Source: Paraburkholderia oxyphila NBRC 105797 (GTDB lineage: Bacteria > Pseudomonadota > Gammaproteobacteria > Burkholderiales > Burkholderiaceae). From it: a DNA stretch of 64,000 bases. The stretch lies in contig NZ_BAYD01000013.1 in the NCBI RefSeq assembly GCF_000685075.1, forward strand, positions 1 to 64,000. The letters run 5' to 3'. Both the position numbers and the translations under genes were made by a program. The notes below the pieces were generated by a model. It made no database searches and was not told the origin of the DNA. It was given only the letters and a program-made list of their open reading frames with translations. Shown here one piece after another: positions 17,347-26,725 of the stretch; position 1 is the stretch's first letter, and each line of letters opens with the position of its first letter.

Positions 17347-17727
17347 GCTGGTGGTAGTGTGCCAGGCCCCCTCGCGTGACGACGCATCAAACGCATCGAG
17401 GTGGCCTGGGCCCGGTGTGCGCGAAAAATCGTCGCGTTCCGGGTCGACGAGGTCACGCCGAATCCCGCCGAAGGGTTCATCTTTTCCGATGCCACCTGGC
17501 GCGGCACCCGCTGCCTCATCGCTGAAAGGCAGCGCGTCAGCCAGCGCATGCAGGTCAAGGTCACGACTGCCATATGTGGTTACCCTGCACGAAGGCTGGC
17601 ACGGGCGCACACCGCGATCCAGGTTTGTCGTGCATTGGGCCCGGCTTTCCGCCGGGCCGTCGGGGCCACTTGCCACTTGCGACTGCCGACCGGCAGATCG
17701 CTTTGCGCGCGACCTTCATGGCGCCGC
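17347..17727. other. Spacer, weak coding trace only
   Basis: A plus-strand frame from about 17401 has good codon use for some 50 codons (KIVAFRVDEVTPNPAEGFIF) but no ribosome-binding site or recognised family. It may be a gene remnant. Nothing else is visible. Confidence 0.3.
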
Positions 17728-18030
17728 TTATACGCTCCCTCTGCGGGTGATCCATGCCCAGCCCTCGGCGAGGGCATCAGCATGGGCCTGCTCGCGCAGA
17801 AACGCACCCCACGCATCGACGGGCCGGACGCTCTTCGCCTTCTCGAGCCAATGTGCGCGCTCATGCTCTGCGAGCCCGTTCCACCAGTCAATGCCCTCCT
17901 CTGGCGCGGCGTCGGGGTCAGCCGGATAGACACCGCTGCCCATCTCCTCGCCATCCAGGTAAAAGCGAAGGTGATAGCCGCCGCCGGGTTCAGCGGTGCG
18001 CGGTGAGACACGGTAGGTGTATTTGGGCAT
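17728..18030 (-). CDS. Hypothetical protein, 100 aa
   Basis: The start at 18030 follows GGAGG at about six bases. The protein begins MPKYTYRVSPRTAEPGGGYH, continues RFYLDGEEMGSGVYPADPD, and has a Trp-rich helical half (IDWWNGLAEHERAHWLEKAK, WGAFLREQAHADALAEGWAW). There is no signal peptide. It looks like an intact soluble protein of the plasmid backbone; family not recognised. Confidence 0.6.
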   Translation of the reverse strand: MPKYTYRVSPRTAEPGGGYHLRFYLDGEEMGSGVYPADPDAAPEEGIDWWNGLAEHERAHWLEKAKSVRPVDAWGAFLREQAHADALAEGWAWITRRGSV

Positions 18031-19684
18031 GCGGGGCCTCCGTGGTCAAGCTGGGTGGACCCACCTTGACCCGTGAACGTATCGCCGTGTCATGGTACTT
18101 CGGGCTGGCGTTGCCCGCCGTCACCCGATGCCTGCAAGCTGGATGCCTTTCGGTCCGGAAATGCGCGGCGGTGACATGGTGCGTACGCATCGTGTCGTTT
18201 CCGTGTCGATTGCCAGTGTGAAGGCCTGCGATCCGCGCTTGCGCCTGATTCACACCCGTCGTCCATGTTGTGCACCCCGACGATGGCTGACGCCTTCAGA
18301 AACGGATGCCGTCGGCGCGACCGGCGGCAGCCAGTCGACAGCCACGCCCTGACAGCCGTTGGCTTCCATTCAGCGCTGCCTTCTGCGGAAGTCCAGGGCA
18401 AGCGCGAAAAGCATGACAAAAACAATGAAAACCGCCTTCGCGAAGCACTCCGCCTCTTTGGCGAAGGGACTGAAAGCACACACTGCTGAAACGGCCGCGA
18501 CAAGGAAAAAAGCGATTGAATATATCACTTAGGTGTCCAGAATTAAAACATCGTTTTCAACGGACAAGCCCCGCTTCGGGCGTCGGGAGAGGGCCACTGC
18601 GCCGGAAACTGCGATCCACGTTCATGCGGGGCAATCCATCGTCAGGCCGCACCGTTCCCGTCGCGAACGGCCTGGCCGGCTGTCGGGCCACCGTTGCCCG
18701 ACCCGATAAAAAACGGCGTGCGCTCGCGCCAGGGCACGAGGGGGACGCCGTTGTCCGGGGTGAGGCGCCTGCGCGCCCTTCGTGGGCCACGCAAGCCCGA
18801 TGTGTCCTGCACCCGGCACCGTTGCCGCTCACTCGACGCATCAAGCAATATTCGCGCCATTTTTATGGAACCCATCAACGGCCGAGGATTCCGCAGCCAT
18901 GCACCACGGGCCATGCATCCTGCCGCCCCACAGCGGTGCGCCGCGACGCGATCCGCACCCGTTCTGCGCAGCGCGCGTATCGTCCGGGTGGCGACGCAGG
19001 CGCACGGTGCGCGGGTTCACGCCGCCCCGGAACGGGGGCCGACACGCGCCCCGCCGTCGCCGCCGCCTGTCACCCTGCCTGCCCATGGCCTCCTGCATCG
19101 ATGGCTGATTGATGCATTGCATTCCTGATTAGATACCCGACGGGAATCCGGCAGTCCGGCTTCCGGCGTCGACAGGAGACGGTCGCGACTGACTGGCGCC
19201 GGGAGGCGGTCGACCGGTCTGCAGGCCGGAAGACCGTTGACCATTGCGGGCCGCGCAGCGGAGGGTGGGGGGACCGGCCGGATGACCGTTAGTTGCGATG
19301 TCAGCCCGGCCGGCCAGTTGTACGCCCGGAATTTGACATGGTGTCGCATTATCAATTTTGGAATGGGGGCGGCCCGTATTACCGAGGATCGTTGCGATGG
19401 GATGTTCCCTTATCGGACTCAAAGTTGGTCGTCGTGTCTGCGAACCCGTCTCATCGAGACTCCGGCCGGCTTCGCCACCGTCAAGGAGCCAGACGTTCAG
19501 GGCCACCGGCCCGGGACGCCACGCATTGCGCGGTCCAATCGCGTCGTTCCGTATTGTTTCGGCTGCGGCAACAGTGAGTTCGCCGTTTAGGTATTTACCC
19601 TAGCCATCGGACCTCCTAGACTGCTTTCACACCTGCGGGCAACCCCGGTTCGCAGCAAAAAATGCAAATCTGGAGGTAATTGTC
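18031..19684. other. 1.65-kb region without a supportable gene
   Basis: Several overlapping frames exist on both strands, as expected of GC-rich DNA, but none has a ribosome-binding site, coherent composition or recognisable motif. Codon-position bias is weak. It is probably decayed DNA plus the promoter of the DUF4148 gene at its right end. Confidence 0.4.
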
Positions 19685-19951
19685 ATGAAGTCGCTGATCC
19701 AGGCTGTCGTTATCGCCGCCACCCTTGCTGCCCCGGTCGCAGTCTTCGCCCAGTCGAACCAGCCGTTGACCCGCGCACAAGTCCGTGAGGAACTCATTCA
19801 GATCGAAAAGGCTGGCTATAACCCGGCGAGTTCGAACCCCTATGAATACCCAGCGAACATTCAGGCTGCTGAAGCCCGCGTCGCTGCGCAAAACAGCGCC
19901 GTGGGCGGCGTGACCAGTGGTTCGTCACAGGAAGGGCACGCGGCGCAGTAA
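19685..19951 (+). CDS. DUF4148 secreted protein (copy 1)
   Basis: This 88-residue protein has a signal peptide (MKSLIQAVVIAATLAAPVAV, cleavage near FAQS) and the DUF4148 core: LTRAQVREELIQIEKAGYNP, then YPANIQAAEARVAAQN. The start follows GGAGG at eight bases. DUF4148 proteins are small periplasmic proteins typical of Burkholderiaceae with unknown function. A paralogue with the same layout lies at 45255-45560. The final Gly/Ser tail is low complexity. Confidence 0.85.
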   Translation: MKSLIQAVVIAATLAAPVAVFAQSNQPLTRAQVREELIQIEKAGYNPASSNPYEYPANIQAAEARVAAQNSAVGGVTSGSSQEGHAAQ

Positions 19952-20383
19952 GCTGCCCTCCGCAACAGTCGCGATTCCCCACGGGCCCGCCAGCGCATCG
20001 TCGCGATGGCGGGCCCGTTGCGTTTCAGATGTTCGCCGCATTCGCCACGATCGCTTCCGGTTCAGTGGAGCCTGGCCGCGTGACGACGACGCGCGGTCGC
20101 AAGAAAGAAGCACGGCTTCCGTCTGCCCGACCGGAACCGCACCGATCACCTTCCACTGGAAATCGTCCCCGGCGGTCCGCTTCCGCAGGCGGCCATTGAA
20201 GTCGATGGTCGATTCAAATTCGTCGGTGGCCGCGAGGAGACGAAGGACCTGACGGCGTTCGTCGATGAACTCGTGTTCCCCGATTCTGAAATCACCCTCA
20301 AAGGCGTCGCGCAGACGCTCCAGAGCTACGCACGTGTCACCACCGGGTTCGTGGGAAAAGAGAACTTCCGGAATGTGGTACAT
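19925..20383 (-). CDS. Hypothetical protein, up to 152 aa
   Basis: It starts at an ATG 18 bp after the stop of the upstream gene, behind an AGGGCGGG stretch. It opens MYHIPEVLFSHEPGGDTCVA, followed by ALERLRDAFEGDFRIGEHEF, ATDEFESTIDFNGRLRKRTA and DFQWKVIGAVPVGQTEAVLL. The first 100 residues have strong coding character. The last 50 are basic and low quality and overlap the end of the DUF4148 gene, so a truncated 3' end is possible. The opposite-strand frame here also has good codon use, which lowers confidence. Confidence 0.45.
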   Translation of the reverse strand: MYHIPEVLFSHEPGGDTCVALERLRDAFEGDFRIGEHEFIDERRQVLRLLAATDEFESTIDFNGRLRKRTAGDDFQWKVIGAVPVGQTEAVLLSCDRASSSRGQAPLNRKRSWRMRRTSETQRARHRDDALAGPWGIATVAEGSLLRRVPFL

Positions 20384-20401
20384 GATCTGCCCGCCCTTCG
20401 C

Positions 20402-21088
20402 TCAGAACAGCGCGGCCTGTTCGTGGTGCGCCGCTTCCCCAGCCGTTGCTTCCCGCGCCGGACCACGCGCATCTGTTACCGGACGCGCCGCCGCTGCGTA
20501 GACGGTGCCGCCAGCCTTGAGGCTCACGACGAGCGCCTTGATCGCATCCAGGGCACTGGTGAAAGCCGTCGGCCGCCCCGGCACAAACCAGCCGGCGTTG
20601 TGTGGCACGGTGTCGTTCCTGACGCATCCGAGCTCTGCCGCGAGCACGCCAAGCGCTTCTTCCACCGTGTTGACCATCGGCAACGACGGCGGCGCGGAAA
20701 GAAGCGGCCGCTGAACCGCGGGCGCGACTGGCGCCGGTGCCCTGGCCGCAAGTCCGTCGTTATCCAGCAACGGGTCGCCGATCGCGGTATCCGGCGGGGT
20801 GCCCGGTCCCACGGGCTCCATCCACTGCATCATCCGCGCAAAGTCAGTGGCGTCCGGAAACCACCGGACGTCAGATCCATCGACAATCGCCTTGCGCGTC
20901 CCGCCTTTGTGGCTGAGCGTGTAGCCGGTGATCTCGTAGCCGCAGCGCTCCATGATGCGCGCCGCTCTTGCGTGTGACACCTGCGTCACCGCGTCGAGCG
21001 CAGGGAGGACGGGCGCAGCATCCTGCATCCCTTCGGCTGCGTCATGCAGTTTGGCCTCGCTGGCCTGAGCGGGCGTCGTGTCTTCCAT
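20402..21088 (-). CDS. Hypothetical protein, 228 aa
   Basis: The ATG at 21088 follows AGGAA at five bases, giving MEDTTPAQASEAKLHDAAEG. The N-terminal third looks like a small alpha/beta domain (HARAARIMERCGYEITGYTL, then KAIVDGSDVRWFPDATDFAR). A Pro/Ala linker and a helical C-terminal part follow (VEEALGVLAAELGCVRND, then SALDAIKALVVSLKAGG). Nothing marks a catalytic site or membrane segment. It is followed by another small gene in the same direction. Function unknown; plasmid-type cargo or backbone. Confidence 0.6.
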   Translation of the reverse strand: MEDTTPAQASEAKLHDAAEGMQDAAPVLPALDAVTQVSHARAARIMERCGYEITGYTLSHKGGTRKAIVDGSDVRWFPDATDFARMMQWMEPVGPGTPPDTAIGDPLLDNDGLAARAPAPVAPAVQRPLLSAPPSLPMVNTVEEALGVLAAELGCVRNDTVPHNAGWFVPGRPTAFTSALDAIKALVVSLKAGGTVYAAAARPVTDARGPAREATAGEAAHHEQAALF

Positions 21089-21428
21089 GGGCTTCCTGGT
21101 TAAATCGATAATCCTGACTTCAGTCGTCGAGCAGGCGAAGTGGTGCGGGCACGAGCACAATCATCGACCGTTCGGCTTCAGGCGATGTCCAGGCGGGGCA
21201 CACTTGAAGTCGACCCTGGCCGGCAAGATGAACACGTGGCGCCCTCTCGTCCACCCCGCCATCGCAATCGGGAGCTGAAACCAGCGCCCAGCCTGTCGCT
21301 GTTCCCGTATGAATCGGGCGCGATTTTATGCGCGCCGTGTTCGATGTTCAACATGTGTCGGCATCAACCGGATGGCTCGCGATCGCTGCGGCGCGCTTTG
21401 AGCAGCACGAGGCTGCGAATGTCGCTGG

Positions 21429-21941
21429 TTAATACGGGAGAACGTGCACCATCAGCGCAGCTGCTGCGACGAGAGCAAATGGCCAGGATCGCAGGGAAAG
21501 CTGCCAGTCCACCCTCGACGGCCAGGCTGATGCCAGAATTTGTCCGAGCAAGAGCCAGATGAATACGTCCCAGGATGACAACACGAATCCGTTGCGTACG
21601 CGCAGCAAGGCGACCAGCGGAGCGACGACGAAGCCCAACAGCGGGGCCAGGCTCGCCGGTGCCGCGTTCCACCACCGCAGGTTCTCGAATTCCACCACGC
21701 CGAACACATAGCTGCCGTCACGCGCGCGGCGTGGCCACAACGAGAGGCGAACCGGCCGCGCGCCCACGAAATACCCGACGATGAAGTGCTGCAGCTCATG
21801 TGCGACCGTTCCCGGGAAGGCGATCATCGCAAACGCGAAATTGGCACGCCCCCAGCGCACCAGGATCAAGGCCAGCAGGACAGCCGGCGAGAGGTAGGCG
21901 AGTACTGGCCTGAGCGGAACGCTGGCGGGAAACGGCATCAT
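21429..21941 (-). CDS. Membrane protein with HExxH motif (M50-like)
   Basis: The roughly 170-residue product has about four transmembrane segments: PVLAYLSPAVLLALILV, NFAFAMIAFPGTVAHELQHF, ASLAPLLGFVVAPLVALL and WPFALVAAAALMVHVLPY. HELQH inside the second segment is an HExxH zinc-protease motif, as in site-2 (M50) proteases or metalloprotease-derived membrane proteins. A second metal-ligand motif (NxxPxxxxDG) is not evident, so activity is uncertain. A GTG 10 codons upstream is an alternative start; no good ribosome-binding site is seen. The gene stands alone. Confidence 0.6.
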   Translation of the reverse strand: MMPFPASVPLRPVLAYLSPAVLLALILVRWGRANFAFAMIAFPGTVAHELQHFIVGYFVGARPVRLSLWPRRARDGSYVFGVVEFENLRWWNAAPASLAPLLGFVVAPLVALLRVRNGFVLSSWDVFIWLLLGQILASAWPSRVDWQLSLRSWPFALVAAAALMVHVLPY

Positions 21942-22494
21942 GAGTATCAGGGTTGCGCGATGACCACGCACGTTGGAGACACGGGATGCACTGCGGCGCC
22001 TTCAGCGCCAGAAGCCATGGCAACTGATCTGTCGAGAATCACGGTTTCAGAGCCAGGGTTGAATAATACGTTATGCCCCGACCAGCACCCCGTTGCTTCA
22101 CGCAGGTCGGAGTGATTACGCGCGCCCCTGGTTTCGGCGAATGGAGTCATGAGCCCCATGCCTCCGCCGCTCTTTCGCTGGGCTGACACGGGTCAACTGA
22201 GTGCTTTACAACATCCCCGCAACGGAGCCCGGTTTTCAGGAGGGTGTCACGGCCGGCGCGCCAGAAGATACCAACGACTTCCATCGCACCTCATATGGTG
22301 GCCCGTACCCGCCCGTTGATCGTCATCGGCATTTTCACAAGCTCTTCGCGCTCGACACCGTGCGGCCCGATCTTCACAAGCTCACCAGTGCGGCATTGAA
22401 GACGTCGATGAAAGACCCGAGGCGCTGCATTGCCCCGCCGTCCGGCAGCGTGCGTTCTCGTTGCTGACTTCTCAGCGCATATCCCTTCAGCGTT
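21942..22494. other. Spacer without a recognisable gene
   Basis: Short overlapping frames only. No ribosome-binding site, motif or repeat stands out. Confidence 0.35.
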
Positions 22495-22776
22495 TTACGC
22501 AAGCTCATCGAACAGGTCTGGCCCTCCACGAGACACAGTGGGCTCGGGGATCTCTCCGGCGCGGACCTGCGCCAGCAGGCCCGGCGGCAGCCAGACCTCC
22601 TCCAGCGTGCTGATTCCACCTTCGATCAACTGTTGCAGGAAGAAAGACGGTTTGTGGCCGGTCGTTTCGGCCAGTAGCCGAAGCCTGCGCTCGATGGCCG
22701 GATCGATGCGGACCGCTACAACTTTCAATTTTTCTGCTTTCCTGGGCCTGACCAACCTGCGCTCCGCAATTTTCAA
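22495..22776 (-). CDS. Ribbon-helix-helix / antitoxin-like DNA-binding protein
   Basis: This product of about 93 residues contains KLKVVAVRIDPAIERRLRLL, then AETTGHKPSFFLQQLIEGGI and STLEEVWLPPGLLAQV. That is the RHH pattern (beta strand of alternating residues, then two helices) found in ParD/RelB/CopG-type antitoxins. A basic arm precedes the strand. No toxin gene lies next to it, and 200 bp of non-coding DNA follow, so it is an orphan antitoxin or stand-alone regulator. The start is TTG or a nearby codon and is uncertain. Confidence 0.65.
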   Translation of the reverse strand: MKIAERRLVRPRKAEKLKVVAVRIDPAIERRLRLLAETTGHKPSFFLQQLIEGGISTLEEVWLPPGLLAQVRAGEIPEPTVSRGGPDLFDELA

Positions 22777-23081
22777 CGTACGCGCATTCTACGCGGAGCT
22801 CCCGGATGTAATGAACTTGCATGTCAGGATTAGTGCCAAACACCTCACATCGTACCTGCACGCATGTGTCCATCGTGCCCGCAACGCTTCGTGCTCGCCG
22901 GCTCGCGTCACGCGCTCGCCCGATGGCGTCGCGCGCGTTCACTCACCGCCTGCACGCCGACAAAATCACCATCAGTCACCGATGCGATCCCTACGCTGCC
23001 CGGCGAGGCAACTGACGTTTATTTTCCGGTGCGCAAACCTGGCTTCAGATCAGGAACCTGTCGCGGTTCTTCGGATGAATC

Positions 23082-23153
23082 TTGGCGACATTCAAAGAGC
23101 TGAAAGCACAAATGGCCGAGCTCGAGGCGCAGGCGGCGGCGGCCCGGGCCTGG
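23082..23153 (+). pseudogene. H-NS N-terminal fragment
   Basis: From a TTG the frame reads LATFKELKAQMAELEAQAAA and RA, the start of the oligomerisation helix of Burkholderia H-NS proteins. After about 24 codons it runs into unrelated sequence, and no C-terminal DNA-binding motif follows. The rest of 22777-24370 holds no other gene I can support. Confidence 0.55.
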
Positions 23154-24018
23154 GGACACCCACCGTGCGTCCGCAACTGATTCACCGATGCCTGGAAGAG
23201 CCCCTGCTGCCGCACGCCTCGGACAAGCGGCAACGAGATCGAAGCCGACGGCCATTTCGTGTGCGGACGCTGCTCTAACCTGCCGCGAAGCAGCGTACCA
23301 GCGAGCCGTGGCGCACTGCCGGATGGGGGCCGCGGGTTCAAATTTCCTTCAAAAATTCGACACTAAACACAACTATCAAGATAATCTCAGGAGTCTGATT
23401 CAATCAAAGATATTAAATTTAATTAGTTATGCGATATTACGTGAGGGGATTTGACCGAGTCGAAGAAAAACGCCAGAGCTAACGTCGCTCGTGTGATACC
23501 GCTACCCATTCGAGTCAATGATGGTATCGAACATACAAACGCTGACCCTCGACTCATCGCGATGCCGGTATTTCCACAAGCAGCGGCCGATCGAAACCGA
23601 GCTCTGCGGGTGCGAGGATCGCTTCGTTACGGACCGCGGCGCTGCGCGAGGCGACCTACGTTGATGCGCGCGGTCCCTCCCTCACCTCCCCATGGTCGGA
23701 CGAGCACGACTATTGCACCGGGCTGGCCTACGTGCGCCATCGATCGCACGTAGCGTCGTCGAACGACACCTCTATGCGGATGTTCTGGCTTCACGGCATC
23801 CTTACCACATCCGACTTTCACGACAAACTGCGTGGCGCACAGTCCTCGATTGGCCAGCGCTGACCGCCCCGACCAATGCAATTTGACCCGAACCTCTGTC
23901 GTGCACTGCTCCCCTGCAATCCCCTTTGCCGCCGGAGGGCGTTAACTGTGTTTGCAAGGTACCGACAGTTAGTTGCGTTCCAAATTCATTGCGTCCAGTG
24001 AACAAAATGGACGTACCG

Positions 24019-24049
24019 CATAACCCTGAGGCTCCCCCGCAGGGTTATG
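24019..24049. repeat. Perfect 10-bp inverted repeat
   Basis: CATAACCCTG and CAGGGTTATG flank an 11-base C-rich loop. It lies about 320 bp beyond the 3' end of the replication initiator. There is no T-run, so an intrinsic terminator is unlikely. It could be a protein-binding site. Confidence 0.45.
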
Positions 24050-24370
24050 TGTCGCTCCTACATATCCCCCTTTTCTATGACATCGGCCTTGCTGCACGTT
24101 ACGTCGAAGCCATAGGGATATGGTGGAGTTCGGCCCCGTTACATGGAGCAGGTCACGACGGCCTCAAACCGGGCTGGAGTCTGAAACTCTCAATGATTCA
24201 GGGATAAATTTGGTGTCCGCTGTTGACCCGACCGCAAGGCCCACCAATATGCCGTCACGAGATCAGTCGGCGAGTTACGGACATGAAGCAATCGATCGTC
24301 CCGTCAACCAACTACGGGAGCACGTGTAAAAAGCATTGTTGTTACATGGGCCAAAGTCGACTCCTGAACA

Positions 24371-25774
24371 TTACGTCGCTGCCCTGGAGCCATTCAATCG
24401 CGCATAGACGAACTGACCCAAGTACCATCCCAACTCCGTGTTCGTCAAAAAATCGTCCTCAGATACGTCAGCTGGATCCAGTTTCAGACGGCGAAGCATG
24501 AGCTTGCCAGCCCGAGATGCAACCCAACCCCGCACGTACTCCTTTCTGCCCTTCGGGTCTGAAGACTTGTAATGTTCGATTCCCCGCTCAGCCTCTTCGT
24601 TGATACGCGCCCGCGATTCCTCATCTCGCGAGGCAATACTTTGCAGAACTGATGAACGCAGATCGTCCTTTGCGGCCTGCTGTTCCGCGTCGGCGGTCAA
24701 GAGCCTGGTTTGTACATCGACCATCGTGCGTTCAGCTTCGGACATCTTCCAGTTGTCGCGGAGTGCCTGCATCAAATATCCCGATGGGCTCTTCTTGACC
24801 TGCCCACGGTGCAATCTGAAACGGGTGTATTCGATTGCCTGCTGGATGCGCTCATCGGTCCAGGTAGCGCGATTGTCCGAAATTTCGGCAAACTGCTTGG
24901 AAGAAAGATTGAATTCGTCCTTGAGGGCTTTGTAGATCACGCTGGCGTCCGCGAGGCTGGCCATCACGGCATCTGCAGTGTCCTTGCGTTTCAATATGAA
25001 GCGAATTCGATCGATCTTCTTTGACGACGTGGATTCAGTTCGAGTTTCGTAAGACAGATCGATATCTGAGACCTCGTTAATCTCCTTGACGGCCGGTTCG
25101 AGCCAGTCCCGCTTGAAGTATTTAAAAATCGCAGCGTTGGCGCCCATTTTTCCGGGCCACGTACGCATGACGTCAAGCGGAATCCACTCGGTGCGGCCGA
25201 CTGGCACACTCGGCAAAACATTGTCGTAGATTGAACGCGCCAGGCTTCTCGTGAAAGCCGTCGATATGCGCAAGCTCAGCCAGTGGGACTTGCGTGGATC
25301 GCGAATGTGAGGAACGAGCGATGGATGGACGTCGAAGCTGATTCGCCCTCGGTGAAAGGCCACTAACCCCAGCAGCTGGACCTGGACCCACAAGTCATCT
25401 TCGTTGGGCTCCCGGTCGGACGGCGTGTTCGTCACGCGAATCTTGGCGTTCTGGGCCTCATCCGCGATTGTACGAAGGTGCTTGAGATTGCGACTGTCAT
25501 AGCGCATCAGCCATTTGAAATAGTTCAGCTCGACGTCGAATTGGTTCAGCGGCTGCGGCTCTTGCGCGACAATAAAGTAAGCCGCGTCCAGGAACCTGCG
25601 TGCCGGAAGACCGAGATTTACAATTTCGGTGAAGAAGTTGTTTCTCTGGTACCCGATTTCACGACTCGCTTCGGAAACCGGAAGGCCCAGGTCGAACATA
25701 TCCTCGAATAGAGCCAGCGCCATCTGCCGCGGCGTCGTTTTGTTCCCACCCTGGTCCGGATTGTTCGACGCCAT
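24371..25774 (-). CDS. repA: Plasmid replication initiator protein
   Basis: The 467-residue protein has a mid-section typical of winged-helix plasmid initiators: LGLVAFHRGRISFDVHPSLV, then SHWLSLRISTAFTRSLARSI and SVPVGRTEWIPLDVMRTWPG, followed by the second domain FKYFKRDWLEPAVKEINEVS. The start at 25774 gives MASNNPDQGG. It is transcribed away from an iteron-rich, DnaA-box-containing region and is back-to-back with parAB. It should bind the 18-bp iterons, open the origin and recruit the host replisome. The family is an inference from layout and fold pattern; the exact Rep class was not checked. Confidence 0.8.
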   Translation of the reverse strand: MASNNPDQGGNKTTPRQMALALFEDMFDLGLPVSEASREIGYQRNNFFTEIVNLGLPARRFLDAAYFIVAQEPQPLNQFDVELNYFKWLMRYDSRNLKHLRTIADEAQNAKIRVTNTPSDREPNEDDLWVQVQLLGLVAFHRGRISFDVHPSLVPHIRDPRKSHWLSLRISTAFTRSLARSIYDNVLPSVPVGRTEWIPLDVMRTWPGKMGANAAIFKYFKRDWLEPAVKEINEVSDIDLSYETRTESTSSKKIDRIRFILKRKDTADAVMASLADASVIYKALKDEFNLSSKQFAEISDNRATWTDERIQQAIEYTRFRLHRGQVKKSPSGYLMQALRDNWKMSEAERTMVDVQTRLLTADAEQQAAKDDLRSSVLQSIASRDEESRARINEEAERGIEHYKSSDPKGRKEYVRGWVASRAGKLMLRRLKLDPADVSEDDFLTNTELGWYLGQFVYARLNGSRAAT

Positions 25775-25816
25775 CGTCACTGCCCCCAATTAGCCTTCGC
25801 GACTTTACCACCAACA

Positions 25817-26148
25817 GGTGAGGTGTCAACACAAGGAACCTCACCTTCGTCGTATTCCGAAGCCCATGGCCCAATGGTCGTCCTATTGGAAGACCAGAGT
25901 GCACAATGAGCCTCACCCAAATGCACAACAGATCTCACCTGTGCACGCTGGATTGGGCTATAAGCAACTGATTAAAAAGAGAAAACTCATCCAGAAAGCA
26001 CGTATTCACAACAAACCTCACCTCTGTGGATAAAGTTTCGCACGCACATTGAGCCTCACCATTTCCCCACACTGCACCTCACTATCGGGTGATCGAAACC
26101 TCCCGATGATGCACAACGAACCTCACCTTGTGCACAGAAAACCTCACC
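25817..26148 (+). repeat. Left iteron array
   Basis: The consensus is TGCACAANNNACCTCACC. Good copies are at 25900-25917, 25922-25939, 26005-26022, 26043-26060, 26110-26127 and 26131-26148, all on the plus strand. Weaker copies lie at 25830-25845 and about 26066-26083. One opposite half (GGTGAGGT) is at 25817-25824. These are the likely binding sites of the rep product next door and may also repress its promoter. Confidence 0.8.
26025..26033 (-). promoter_or_regulatory. DnaA box
   Basis: TGTGGATAA is the exact reverse complement of the consensus DnaA box TTATCCACA. It lies within the left iteron array, as in many iteron origins that need host DnaA. Confidence 0.7.
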
Positions 26149-26389
26149 TTTCGAAGGTTAAGGTATTGTTTTCATTACATATCTGGAGAGGCTGTTAGTT
26201 TGTCGGTTCGTTTTAGGTTTACAAAAACAACCTACTAACCCCGTCAGCAATGATTTCGATTACGCATGGAGAGTGGGTTCGATGCGACCTTTCGGCCCCG
26301 TCCGGACGGGGTGCAGCGCATTCATCAACCCGAGTCCCTGAAAATCGGGTTCAAAACCACGACATCAGGATTAGCTCTGTGTTGGCGAA

Positions 26390-26574
26390 GGTGAGGTTAG
26401 TTGTGCAAGGTGGAACGCGCTCTGAGATTTCGCGTTTCTTGATGCCAGATGGTGAGGTCCGTTGTGCTAGTGGATCGGTTTTGGCTGTCAATCTGGAGAA
26501 ATCCACTTGGACGTGCACTACTCGACGCTCGCGGCTAGGGGGCGGTAGCCCCCAATGGTGAGGTCATTTGTGCA
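26390..26574 (-). repeat. Right iteron array, inverted
   Basis: Three copies of the same 18-bp iteron lie on the minus strand at 26390-26407, 26451-26468 and 26557-26574, with a degenerate fourth near 26579-26590. They point towards the left array and lie just upstream of parA, so initiator binding may also control parAB. Confidence 0.75.
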
Positions 26575-26725
26575 GAAATGTGAGGCCGTATCCGCTTGAG
26601 GGGCGGTTTCAGTGCAAAAATAGCGAAAACACTCCGATTTCCCGCACTTTTCGCCCGATCGAACTGGATTTTTTCGACATTTCCTGTATTCTGAGCTTCA
26701 TCGAATTTCCTTCGAAAACCTCAGA

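Larger units (their letters stand above)
25775..26725. other. Replication origin region (oriV)
   Basis: This gene-free stretch of about 950 bp lies between the divergent rep and parA genes. It contains two arrays of an 18-bp repeat in opposite orientation, a perfect DnaA box, and an AT-rich core (26150-26260). The open frame at 26250-26561 has no coding character. Confidence 0.8.

Noticed and set aside
20273..20977. 234-codon plus-strand frame with good codon use at its 5' end
   Set aside because: It overlaps the minus-strand gene at 20402-21088, which has a good start. Its front third could be real, but the minus-strand ORF at 19925-20383 fits the operon better.
26250..26561. 103-codon frame inside the origin
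   Set aside because: It is interrupted by iterons and has no coding character or ribosome-binding site.
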